From Pseudoalteromonas sp. H71 (lineage in GTDB: Bacteria; Pseudomonadota; Gammaproteobacteria; Enterobacterales; Alteromonadaceae): a stretch of DNA of 63,670 nucleotides. The stretch lies in assembly GCF_001468485.1 (NCBI RefSeq), contig NZ_LODI01000001.1, positions 179,424 to 243,093 of the forward strand, written 5' to 3'. Both the position numbers and the translations under genes were made by a program. Below are positions 9,601 through 20,376 of the stretch, in pieces (the first letter of the stretch is position 1; each line of letters starts with the position of its first letter). A model generated the notes under the pieces. The model had not been told where the DNA came from, did not search any database, and saw nothing but the letters and a program-made list of their open reading frames with translations.

Positions 9601-10185
9601 TCAAAGTAAGGTGCTGATCCCCCATCCCAGTAAAACTAAAATAGTTAAACTAATCATGGCTTTAACTTTATGCTTACTAATTATACGTTCAGCTTGGTTT
9701 CCTGCATAAAACACAACAATAGCAAGTCCAAAGTAACGAATTGAACGAGCAATTGCGCTGGCCAGTAAAAACAGGCCAAGTGAATACTTGGTAGCGCCCG
9801 CCGCAAGCATCGCTATTTGAAATGGAATAGGTACTATTCCTAAAGTAATAACAAACCAAAAACCTTGGTTGTCCATTTTTTGTTTAACATTTTCGAACTG
9901 TTCAGGGCTTGAAAAAGCACTAATCACCCAATCCCCAACTGCATCAAATAAATAGTAGCCAAGGGCATAACCAAATAATGCCCCAACAACACAGCCCAGC
10001 GTTGCCATTAATGCAATCAACCATAGTTTTTCTCGTTGTGCCTGCATAAGTGGCACCATAATCGCTTCTAAAGGAATAGGGACAATTGTGGATTCTAAAA
10101 ACGACGCAACCGTAATGCCACTGAGCATATGTTTAGACTCTATAAAATTACGTGTTTTTTGTTTTAATTTTTTTTGTAAAGCCAC
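9601..10185 (-). CDS. YqaA family membrane protein (VTT/DedA-like fold)
   Basis: A 194-residue membrane protein of the YqaA/SNARE-associated type: FLESTIVPIPLEAIMVPLM, then a GxxxGYxLGYYLFD-like segment (GALFGYALGYYLFDAVG), then the second re-entrant motif LGIVPIPFQIAMLAAGA and a final helix. DedA-type proteins are linked to lipid carrier flipping and membrane homeostasis; the YqaA branch itself is not well characterised. The start is a GTG at 10185, supported by AGGAG seven bases upstream. No operon partner is evident. Confidence 0.83.
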   Translation of the reverse strand: MALQKKLKQKTRNFIESKHMLSGITVASFLESTIVPIPLEAIMVPLMQAQREKLWLIALMATLGCVVGALFGYALGYYLFDAVGDWVISAFSSPEQFENVKQKMDNQGFWFVITLGIVPIPFQIAMLAAGATKYSLGLFLLASAIARSIRYFGLAIVVFYAGNQAERIISKHKVKAMISLTILVLLGWGISTLL

Positions 10186-10380
10186 AATTAACTCCTGCCC
10201 TATGCTTAATTATCCTGTATTTACATATTAATAATGACACAGTTAAGTTAATACACCCTGAAACTATTAAAACTTGATACAAACAATACCCACTTAACAG
10301 GTTAACAAAATAGCAATATTTATAAGAATATTTTACTATGTGCTAATAACGTTAAGCCCTATTTAAGTAGTTAAAAATTT

Positions 10381-11616
10381 ATGCAAAATGCGCGTTTTAT
10401 TCCCTTTCGCAAGCAAGACATTATTGAAATGTGTAGCAATGAGCTTGAAAACAACACACAACAAACCTCGTTTAAACAATTTTGTGACCTACTTGCTAGC
10501 TTTATTCATTTCGATTACCACGCCACACTTGAGTCGCTAAAAAATAACTACGCGCCCTTTGATCCTAATAGCGATACACGCTCTTTAGCGCCGGTATCAA
10601 ATGCTCAAAAAGCGCAGTGCCAACGTGACTTTGCAAAAGATTTTGCTAAAGTTTTAAACGCGGCTAATTTTGAAGTGGTCACCAATCAAGACTTACAAGA
10701 TGCACTCAACGAAGAATCCCTTTTTAAAGTGCGCCTTGAGGTGGAATTTGACGACTTTGAAGAAGTGGTTTTTTATCGCCGCGGCGAGTCGCAGCTCACT
10801 GAAACCATAACCAGCTTTTGGGGGCTTCGTAAAAAGCCACTGCACTTTACTAATTACGACCGCGTTGCGGTGTTTATTCGTTTTAAAGATAAAGCCCACT
10901 TTGACGCTAAAAATAAAACGCCTTTAGGGTTTGAGCCAAGCTCGACCATCGTTAAGCTGTTTCAAAATGTACCTAAAGCCGACCTTGAAATGCTATTTCC
11001 TAATAGCGAAGTACGTATGCGCCCTATTGATAAGGTGATTATTGGCTCATCGGCTTTAATTGGCGGTGCCGTGGTTTTAATTACAAAGCTAGGCGCATCA
11101 ATTTTATTATTATTTGCTTTGTTTGCTTTTTGGGGTGGCTTTACAGATAAAGCCGTAGAAATGACCCAACAACACTTTATTACCTTTACTATTGGCATGG
11201 GGGTATTTGGCAGCTTTATTTTTAAAGAGTGGAGTAAATTTAAAAACCGTAAAATTAAATTTATGAAAGCCCTTAGTGATAACCTTTACTTTAAAAATCT
11301 TGATAACAACGCCGGTGTTTTTCATACCCTTATAGACGCCGCCGAAGAAGAAGACATAAAAGAAGCTCTACTTGCCTATACGTTTTTATTAAAATCTAAA
11401 AGTGGCCTAAACGCTCAAATGCTTGATGAGCAAATAGAGGCGTGGTTTAAAACAAAGTATAAATGCGAACTCGACTTTGAAATTAGCGATGCACTTGAAA
11501 AGCTCACCCGGATGCGTTTAGTAACCTGCACTAACGATGTGTATAGCGCAATAAGCCTAGACCATGCAAAAACCATTTTAGATGAGCGCTGGGATAACCT
11601 GTTTCAATATAATTAA
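10381..11616 (+). CDS. DUF3754 domain-containing protein
   Basis: A 411-residue protein starting MQNARFIPFRKQDIIEMCSN, the hallmark of the DUF3754 (TMEM143-like) family. The soluble N-terminal part is followed by two hydrophobic helices (about residues 222-252 and 262-280) and a C-terminal soluble part (NLYFKNLDNNAGVFHTLIDA to KCELDFEISDALEKL) that resembles a winged-helix-like module. The function is unknown; in the eukaryotic relatives the protein is mitochondrial. The ribosome binding site is weak. It converges with the AraC gene, with five bases between the stop codons and no clear terminator. Confidence 0.8.
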   Translation: MQNARFIPFRKQDIIEMCSNELENNTQQTSFKQFCDLLASFIHFDYHATLESLKNNYAPFDPNSDTRSLAPVSNAQKAQCQRDFAKDFAKVLNAANFEVVTNQDLQDALNEESLFKVRLEVEFDDFEEVVFYRRGESQLTETITSFWGLRKKPLHFTNYDRVAVFIRFKDKAHFDAKNKTPLGFEPSSTIVKLFQNVPKADLEMLFPNSEVRMRPIDKVIIGSSALIGGAVVLITKLGASILLLFALFAFWGGFTDKAVEMTQQHFITFTIGMGVFGSFIFKEWSKFKNRKIKFMKALSDNLYFKNLDNNAGVFHTLIDAAEEEDIKEALLAYTFLLKSKSGLNAQMLDEQIEAWFKTKYKCELDFEISDALEKLTRMRLVTCTNDVYSAISLDHAKTILDERWDNLFQYN

Positions 11617-11621
11617 AATGT

Positions 11622-12449
11622 TTAAACTAACTTTTTTCTAAACTCTGTGGGTGAAACGCCCACTGATTTTTTAAACCGTTTTGAAAAATTAAATATATTA
11701 GGGTACCCCACGTAAGCGGCAATATGGGCAATTGGCCAGCGGGTATTTAAAAGCAAGTTTTTAGCCCGTTTAATACGTAAATAAATAAGCTGCTGCATAG
11801 GGCTTTTGCCAAATTGTGCCTGGCATAACCTGTGTAAATGCGGTGCTGAGTAATGTACTTGTTCGCACATAGCCTCTATTGTCCAATCAAACTGCAGGCG
11901 CTCTTCTACCTCTAAAAATAAGCTGGTTAATCTATTTTGCCCGCCTATTTGTGGCTCGCTTTGAAGCGTAGTGTTTAAGTAATGACTTAAAATAGGCATT
12001 ACGCCTTCACGCAAAGTCGCATTTCCTTCGCTGTATAAAAGCTCCATTGCTAAGTGCAGTGGTGTTAATTGTTGATCAGTTAATACCTTAGCGTGCGCTA
12101 AATTTAAATGCTGCCAACGCTTGGTATTTGCAAGATTTAGCCAAATCACATCCCACTTTTCGCTTGCTATTTCAACCTCAAAACTTTGCCGTGCTGGCAA
12201 TATAGCTAAGCTATTTTCGATTAATGGGTATTGGTTATTAATAGTTTTAAGCGTGCCCTGACCACCCAAAGTATAAAACAAAGTGTGTTCAAGCGGGTTA
12301 GTACGCGCAACACAATAATCACCCAGTAAATTTGAGCAACCTGCCAGCTCTATTTCAAGGCTTGGCATTTGCGAAAGCGTGTTTAAATCAATAAACCGCT
12401 CTGTACACTCTGGGCCAATATCGAGTACATCTTTAATGGTGTTGCGCAT
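11622..12449 (-). CDS. AraC family transcriptional regulator, probable regulator of lacZ
   Basis: A 275-residue protein with an N-terminal cupin-like sensing domain (FYTLGGQGTLKTINNQYPLIENSLAILPAR) and a C-terminal pair of helix-turn-helix motifs (WTIEAMCEQVHYSAPHLHRL; WPIAHIAAYVGYPNIFNFSKRFKKSVGVSPTEF). This build is typical of AraC/XylS sugar regulators. It is divergent from lacZ with 112 bases between the starts, so it most likely controls beta-galactosidase, and itself, in response to a galactoside or related sugar; this is inferred from position only. Confidence 0.88.
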   Translation of the reverse strand: MRNTIKDVLDIGPECTERFIDLNTLSQMPSLEIELAGCSNLLGDYCVARTNPLEHTLFYTLGGQGTLKTINNQYPLIENSLAILPARQSFEVEIASEKWDVIWLNLANTKRWQHLNLAHAKVLTDQQLTPLHLAMELLYSEGNATLREGVMPILSHYLNTTLQSEPQIGGQNRLTSLFLEVEERLQFDWTIEAMCEQVHYSAPHLHRLCQAQFGKSPMQQLIYLRIKRAKNLLLNTRWPIAHIAAYVGYPNIFNFSKRFKKSVGVSPTEFRKKLV

Positions 12450-12516
12450 AATTTAAAATGATAGTTTTGGACAAATAAAAGAGAGCTTTAAGCATAACCT
12501 CAACGTATTATTTTAG

Positions 12517-15657
<3,141 letters not shown>

Positions 15658-15677
15658 AATAACGCTTAACCCATGCA

Positions 15678-15709
15678 AAAATAGCGGCTAAATAAGCCGC
15701 TATTTTTTT
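15678..15709 (+). terminator. Rho-independent terminator of lacZ
   Basis: Stem AAAATAGCGGCT (15678-15689) and its complement (15695-15706) with a five-base loop, followed by a run of T. It lies 20 bases after the lacZ stop. Confidence 0.88.
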
Positions 15710-15720
15710 AATTATAAACG

Positions 15721-16167
15721 TTATTTATCAGCTAGTTTTTTAGCAATAACACTATCAACCGAAAAGCTACCTGCACCTTGAATAGCAAGCGCTGCAGTTG
15801 CAACTAATAAAGTAAGGGCATATTCGTAACCGTTGTTAGCCATAAATAAACCATTGTTAATGTGTACACTAAATATTGCAATCAACATTGTAAACGCCGT
15901 AACTATGGCTGCTGGGCGTGTTAATATACCAAGTGCTAATGCAATGCCGCCAAAAAATTCAGCGCTGCCTGCCATTAAAGCTAACCAGTAACCTGGCTCT
16001 AAGCCAATACTTGCCATCCACTGCCCTGTGCCTTCAAGGCCGTAACCGCCAAACCAAGCAAATAATTTTTGCGCGCCATGCGCTGCTAAAATTAAACCGA
16101 CTGGTACACGTAAAATAAGTGCTGCTGCGCCTGCTTTAGAGTTTAATATTTTTTGTAGTAGTGTCAT
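15721..16167 (-). CDS. DoxX family membrane protein
   Basis: A 148-residue protein with four predicted transmembrane helices and the DoxX pattern: ALILRVPVGLILAAHGAQKLFAWFGGYGLEGTGQWM, then LMAGSAEFFGGIALALGILTRPAAI. DoxX proteins are small inner-membrane proteins linked to redox and oxidative-stress roles; the exact activity here is unknown. It shares no operon with the aldehyde reductase downstream on the chromosome, from which it is separated by about 195 bases and a terminator. Confidence 0.88.
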   Translation of the reverse strand: MTLLQKILNSKAGAAALILRVPVGLILAAHGAQKLFAWFGGYGLEGTGQWMASIGLEPGYWLALMAGSAEFFGGIALALGILTRPAAIVTAFTMLIAIFSVHINNGLFMANNGYEYALTLLVATAALAIQGAGSFSVDSVIAKKLADK

Positions 16168-16305
16168 GAGTTTTTATCCTGTGTAAATTTATAAGGTGTT
16201 AGTTTTGCTAACCGATGAACACAGTTTACTATCATCATTTTAAAACATTAATACCGATATTATTGGTTAATTATAAACACAGTGTTTTTAATTTATTTTA
16301 TGCAT

Positions 16306-16339
16306 AAAAAAGCCGCTAACGTAAACGCTAGCGGCTTTT
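16306..16339 (-). terminator. Rho-independent terminator of the aldehyde reductase gene
   Basis: Stem AAAAGCCGCTA (16308-16318) with TAGCGGCTTTT (16329-16339). On the minus strand a T-rich run follows the stem. It lies just after the stop at 16362. Confidence 0.82.
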
Positions 16340-16361
16340 AGTTTTGTATTACTTTAAGCGC

Positions 16362-17507
16362 TTAAGCAATTGCTTGCTCTAAAATTTCGCGGCTTTGTGT
16401 AAGTGTAATTGCTTGGTTTTCACCAAGGGCTACCATGCCGTGAGCTTCAAGCTTAGCAAGTACGTTTTCTACTGCAGCTGCTTTGTCACCGCCATGTTCA
16501 GTAAGCACAGTGGCTACATCTAAGCTGTGGTAAAACGCTTCAATTGCTTGAATTGTTTGCTCTGCTAAATCATCCGATTGTGCAAGACCAAATACGTTTT
16601 TACCCATTTGCTCTAGCTTCGCTTTTTTAACTGCAAATTGGTTACGTAGTAAAGAAGGCTGAACAATAGCCAGTGAACGTGCATGATCAACACCGTAAGC
16701 AGCTGTAAGCTCATGGCCAATCATGTGTGTTGCCCAATCTTGCGATACACCAGAACCAATTAAACCATTAAGTGCTTGGTTTGCTGCCCACATAAGGTTT
16801 GCACGCCATGCATCGTCTTGGTTTTCAAAGTTATCGCCCAGCGTTTTAAGCGTTCTTAAAAGTGCCTCTGCGTAACCTTCTTGAACCAATGCTGTTTCAG
16901 GGAATGTTAGGTACTGCTCACACGTATGAACCCATGCATCTACTAAACCATTCACAAGTTGGCGCTGCGGTAATGTTTTCATTACATCAGGGTCCATAAT
17001 CGCGAACTTTGGTAGCACTTTTGGTGATGCAAACGGTAGTTTTTGCTTCGTTGCTTCTTTGCTCACAACTGAATTTTGGTTAGACTCAGAACCCGTTGCA
17101 GGTAATGTTAATATTGCACCGATTGGTAATGCGCTAGTAATAGTATGCTTACCAGTAGGGATATCCCAACCTTCGCCATCATAAACTGCCGACGCTGCAA
17201 TGTATTTAACGCCGTCAATTACAGAGCCACCGCCTACACCTAATACAAAGTCGATATTTTGTTCTTTACAAATTTTTACTGCTTGGTCTAACACTTCAAT
17301 TGTTGGATTGGCACCAACACCTGAGAACTCTACCCAATCAAAACCTTCAAGTGCCGCTGCAACTTGGTCGTACACGCCGTTCTTTTTAATAGAACCGCCG
17401 CCGTACACTACTAAAACTTTTTGATCTTTTGCGATCAAATCGGTTACTGATGCAATTTGCTGTTGGCCGAACTGAATAAGTGTTGGGTTTACGTAGCTAA
17501 ATTTCAT
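16362..17507 (-). CDS. yqhD: Iron-containing alcohol dehydrogenase, YqhD-like NADPH-dependent aldehyde reductase
   Basis: A 381-residue group III alcohol dehydrogenase. The nucleotide-binding part shows VYGGGSIKKNGVYDQV and LGVGGGSVIDGVKYIA, and the metal site residues appear as VDAWVHTCE (Asp and His) and HMIGHELTAAYGVDHA (two His). YqhD reduces toxic short-chain aldehydes with NADPH. The divergent AraC gene matches the yqhC-yqhD arrangement of E. coli, where YqhC activates yqhD under aldehyde stress. AGGAGC precedes the start. Unusually, a MITE-like element occupies most of the shared promoter region. Confidence 0.87.
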   Translation of the reverse strand: MKFSYVNPTLIQFGQQQIASVTDLIAKDQKVLVVYGGGSIKKNGVYDQVAAALEGFDWVEFSGVGANPTIEVLDQAVKICKEQNIDFVLGVGGGSVIDGVKYIAASAVYDGEGWDIPTGKHTITSALPIGAILTLPATGSESNQNSVVSKEATKQKLPFASPKVLPKFAIMDPDVMKTLPQRQLVNGLVDAWVHTCEQYLTFPETALVQEGYAEALLRTLKTLGDNFENQDDAWRANLMWAANQALNGLIGSGVSQDWATHMIGHELTAAYGVDHARSLAIVQPSLLRNQFAVKKAKLEQMGKNVFGLAQSDDLAEQTIQAIEAFYHSLDVATVLTEHGGDKAAAVENVLAKLEAHGMVALGENQAITLTQSREILEQAIA

Positions 17508-17535
17508 TATTTTGCTCCTAGGTAACGGTTAAATA

Positions 17536-17801
17536 CTAGGGCGTGTTGATCTTTGCGGATTGAAATTTGTTCAATCTAGGGGCGATTAAATCGCGGCGCG
17601 AGGTTTGTAACTTAGTGGACTAAGTAAAAACCGAGTAACAAAGAGTTTATCGCCCCTAGGCAGAACCCGAAGGGCAGCGCATGTTTGGCATTTATGCTGC
17701 GTTATCGCCTATTTATGGGGAGTAACCACACTTCATAGGCTCTGCCTTGCCTAAAAACCAAACATACTGCTGTAAATTCAACCATAAAAGATCAACACGC
17801 C
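17536..17801. mobile_element. MITE-like non-autonomous element, about 266 bp
   Basis: A 15-base perfect terminal inverted repeat, GGCGTGTTGATCTTT at 17540-17554, matches its complement at 17787-17801. Inside is a second perfect inverted repeat, CTAGGGGCGAT (17576-17586) and ATCGCCCCTAG (17649-17659). TTAAATA occurs just outside both ends (17529-17535 and 17802-17808), possibly a target duplication, although a CTAG separates the left copy from the repeat. There is no open reading frame of note. A degenerate copy of the last 79 bases is found at 24991-25069, which shows the sequence is repeated in this genome. It lies in the yqhD/AraC promoter region. Confidence 0.75.
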
Positions 17802-17957
17802 TTAAATAGAATGCTTAGTTACTCACTAAGCTAAATTTCAATAGGTGCATATTAGTGGCAAAACAAACATTAAAAAAGCCTAATAAATGCCTAAAGTTTG
17901 CCTAATACTGCCAACATTGTTATTTTACGCAAAATTTGTACGATAAAATGTTTTTTA

Positions 17958-18842
17958 ATGCCCACTATAGCCAGCATGTTGCAGCAATACGCCGAGCACA
18001 ATGATTTGCTCAATTTTGAGGGCGTTAAGAAAACGATTATTCCCGGGGTTTACTTTCATCGTGCGAGTAAAAGTTCACCTCGTCAGCCACTCATTTACAA
18101 CTCTGGTATTATTTTAGTTGGCCAAGGGCATAAAATAATTCATTTCCCTGATCATCAAATAAAATATGGTGCTGGCGACTACCTGGTTTTAGGTGTACCC
18201 GTACCACTTGAATGCGAAGCCTTTACTGATAATGGCCTACCTGTAATGGGCGTAGTTGTTGATATTAACCCAGCAACATTACATAAGTTAGTAAACCAAA
18301 TGGGCGAACATACGCCGTTTACTTCTGGGCAAATGAGCGGTGTGCAATCAGCAAAAGTAGATGGTGCTATGGAGCAAGTAACTCATCGTTTATTAAGCGC
18401 ACTAAATAGCCCGCTAGAAGCCGATATTTTTGGTGAAGATATAATTAAAGAATTGGTATACCGTGTACTTTGTGGTCCTCAGGGCCATACTTTAATTGGC
18501 CTTGCCATGCACGATGGGCACTACGCCCGAATAGCACGCACACTGTCTACTATGCATAAAAACTATGCAGATCAAATTACTGTTGAAGGCTTAGCTGAAG
18601 AGGTAAACATGAGTGTGTCGTCATTTCATCGCGCCTTTAAACAAGTGACCTTTGAATCGCCATTGCAATACTTAAAAAAAGTACGCTTAGCAAAAGCAAA
18701 AGAACTCATTACAAACAACGGTAGTAAAGCAAATGAGGCCGCATTGAAGGTAGGTTACACCAGCCCCTCGCAGTTTAGCCGTGAGTTTAAGCGCCACTTT
18801 AATAAAACGCCAAGCGAGGTCATACCTCAATTACAGAGCTAA
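17958..18842 (+). CDS. AraC family transcriptional regulator, YqhC-like
   Basis: A 294-residue regulator with the AraC N-terminal (AraC_N type) domain, seen in GVYFHRASKSSPRQPLIYNS and VPVPLECEAFTDNGLPVMG, and two C-terminal helix-turn-helix motifs (ITVEGLAEEVNMSVSSFHRAF; NEAALKVGYTSPSQFSREFK). It is divergent from the yqhD-like gene and likely activates it in response to aldehydes, as YqhC does; this rests on the synteny. I chose ATG 17958 (MPTIASMLQQYAEHND), although no clear ribosome binding site precedes it; an in-frame TTG at 17898 adds 20 unlikely residues. Confidence 0.87.
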   Translation: MPTIASMLQQYAEHNDLLNFEGVKKTIIPGVYFHRASKSSPRQPLIYNSGIILVGQGHKIIHFPDHQIKYGAGDYLVLGVPVPLECEAFTDNGLPVMGVVVDINPATLHKLVNQMGEHTPFTSGQMSGVQSAKVDGAMEQVTHRLLSALNSPLEADIFGEDIIKELVYRVLCGPQGHTLIGLAMHDGHYARIARTLSTMHKNYADQITVEGLAEEVNMSVSSFHRAFKQVTFESPLQYLKKVRLAKAKELITNNGSKANEAALKVGYTSPSQFSREFKRHFNKTPSEVIPQLQS

Positions 18843-18849
18843 ACCTCAA

Positions 18850-18874
18850 CAAAGCCACTATAAAAGTGGCTTTG
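18850..18874. terminator. Bidirectional hairpin terminator
   Basis: CAAAGCCACT (18850-18859) pairs with AGTGGCTTTG (18865-18874) around ATAAA, between two convergent genes. Confidence 0.7.
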
Positions 18875-18890
18875 AATACATAAAAACTAG

Positions 18891-19310
18891 TTAGACTTTT
18901 TTGAATAAAACCTCAGGATTAACCATGGTTTTCATTTCGAGTACATTGCCATTAGTATCTTCGATAAAAAAGGTTTCTTGTTCAAACTCATCTCCTACAA
19001 ATCGGCGATAAGGCTTATCAAGGTATTCTAAACCTGCATCTTCTATACGTTTTTTTAAATTGTTAAATTCATCCTCAGATAAGTGAATACCAAAATGAGG
19101 AACCGCAACTGCCCCCATATCTACATCATGGCGAACAGTAGGTAATCGTTCAACGCTTTGGTGTAATGTAAGCTCGTTACCCCAAAAGTCGATATCTACC
19201 CAACGACCCTCTTCACTATTACCGGTTTTACAACCGAGTACGTCACAATAAAATGTTTTAGCTACTTCTAAGTCGCCGGCCGGAATTGCCAAATGCAAAC
19301 AATTAGACAT
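18891..19310 (-). CDS. VOC family protein (glyoxalase/dioxygenase-like)
   Basis: A 139-residue single-module pair of beta-alpha-beta-beta-beta units: HLAIPAGDLEVAKTFYCDVLGC in the first half and PHFGIHLSEDEFNNL, then FFIEDTNGNVLEMKTM in the second. Candidate metal ligands are the first His, a His of PHFGIH and the Glu of LEMK. The substrate cannot be inferred. AAAGG lies six bases before the ATG. It is a lone gene. Confidence 0.83.
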   Translation of the reverse strand: MSNCLHLAIPAGDLEVAKTFYCDVLGCKTGNSEEGRWVDIDFWGNELTLHQSVERLPTVRHDVDMGAVAVPHFGIHLSEDEFNNLKKRIEDAGLEYLDKPYRRFVGDEFEQETFFIEDTNGNVLEMKTMVNPEVLFKKV

Positions 19311-19503
19311 AAATTACCTTTGGTTATTTCTTAATCTTTAATAAGTTTTCTATATTATACATAAATTGTAATTTATATTACACAAAACACTTTTTTTGAG
19401 CATATTTAAGCCTTCATACATTTCATATGATCTTTTTAACTATTTGCCCGCAATGTTAAGCGCTGCTGTTAAACACTCCCCGGTTACTTTAAACTGACTA
19501 GCT

Positions 19504-19872
19504 ATGCTTAAATTTTTCTTTATAAAATTCGGTGCTTTTTTTTCAGGCTGTTTGCTGTGCTTTGTGATGCATACTGAATTTAATTTTCCTGCTGTTATTG
19601 CTGCCTCTATGGTTGGCCTTTTTGGTTCTTTTATTTCTTTTCCAAAGTCTCTTATTATTCATCCAAACGCTGCTATTTACGCAGGAAGTTTTGCTGGTAT
19701 GTGTTCTTCTAGTTTAATTAACAGTTACTGGGAACTGGGTTTTGTTTCACTCTTAGGTGCTTGTTTGTATGTACTTACTTTAAATTTATTTTCTGGCTTT
19801 GGAGGGAAGTTAGGGAGTATTGCATTTGTAAGCGTTGCTGTCTTTGCGCTAGCAAAAGGAATATTTGTATGA
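19504..19872 (+). CDS. Small membrane protein A of a coupled pair, unknown function
   Basis: A 122-residue, highly hydrophobic protein with about four transmembrane helices. I do not recognise the family. It carries a central HPNAAIYAGSFAGMCSSS segment and a late FGGKLGSIAFVSVAVFA segment. The next gene starts in its stop codon (ATGA), so the two are made together. Its partner has similar segments in the same order (see the next entry), which suggests that both come from one duplicated gene. No clear ribosome binding site precedes the ATG, so the start is the least sure part. Gly/Ala/Ser-rich helices would fit a small channel or transporter, but that is a guess. Confidence 0.65.
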   Translation: MLKFFFIKFGAFFSGCLLCFVMHTEFNFPAVIAASMVGLFGSFISFPKSLIIHPNAAIYAGSFAGMCSSSLINSYWELGFVSLLGACLYVLTLNLFSGFGGKLGSIAFVSVAVFALAKGIFV

Positions 19873-20243
19873 CAATAGAATACCCGGCAATTGCATTTTT
19901 TGGCGCTTTATTAACATTTTTACTCGCCAAACATAGGCTTTTTAGCGCTATTAGCGCCTCTTCGAGTTTATCTATAATTGCTTACTGCATTTTTTATGGT
20001 TTTAATTTACACCCCGAGCTTTACAGTGCCATTTTTTTTGGTGGTACGTTTATTGGTATGAGTGCACCTAAGCGTTTTGGTTTGTATACAATAACCTGCG
20101 CTGCAGTGATTTTTGCGATTCTATTTGAATATTTAGTCCCTAAAATAAGTAACTATGGTGGAGCACTAGGTATAAGTGCATTTTTATCTGTATGTGCTTG
20201 TCATATATTTATTTTATTTGGGGCACCACGTAGTAAAAAGTAA
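19869..20243 (+). CDS. Small membrane protein B of a coupled pair, unknown function
   Basis: A 124-residue protein with about four transmembrane helices, starting MTIEYPAIAFFGALLTFLLA. The ATG at 19869 overlaps the stop of the upstream gene by four bases (ATGA), a sign of translational coupling. The segments HPELYSAIFFGGTFIGMSA and NYGGALGISAFLSVCACHIF mirror HPNAAIYAGSFAGMCSSS and FGGKLGSIAFVSVAVFA of protein A. The pair may act as a heterodimer with two related halves. A longer upstream in-frame start exists but would overlap protein A by more than 100 bases and adds unlikely sequence. Confidence 0.68.
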   Translation: MTIEYPAIAFFGALLTFLLAKHRLFSAISASSSLSIIAYCIFYGFNLHPELYSAIFFGGTFIGMSAPKRFGLYTITCAAVIFAILFEYLVPKISNYGGALGISAFLSVCACHIFILFGAPRSKK

Positions 20244-20327
20244 TAAATAATACGAATACCTTTCAAATTTAAAATTCAGAAGTTTAAAAAACACTCAAAT
20301 AAATCTGATCTCTTGTAAAAGTACTCC

Positions 20328-20339
20328 CGTAACGTTACG
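20328..20339. promoter_or_regulatory. Perfect 12-bp palindrome before the FAS1 lipoprotein gene
   Basis: CGTAACGTTACG lies 38 bases before the ATG of the fasciclin-domain gene. It is symmetrical, which suits binding by a dimeric regulator. The regulator is not known. Confidence 0.35.
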
Positions 20340-20376
20340 AGATTGTTAATTACATCTCACACAGAAGGATCAGGTC

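Noticed and set aside
19761..19868. Long upstream extension of small membrane protein B
   Set aside because: It would overlap protein A by over 100 bases in another frame and adds Cys/Trp-rich sequence; the ATGA overlap gives a better start.
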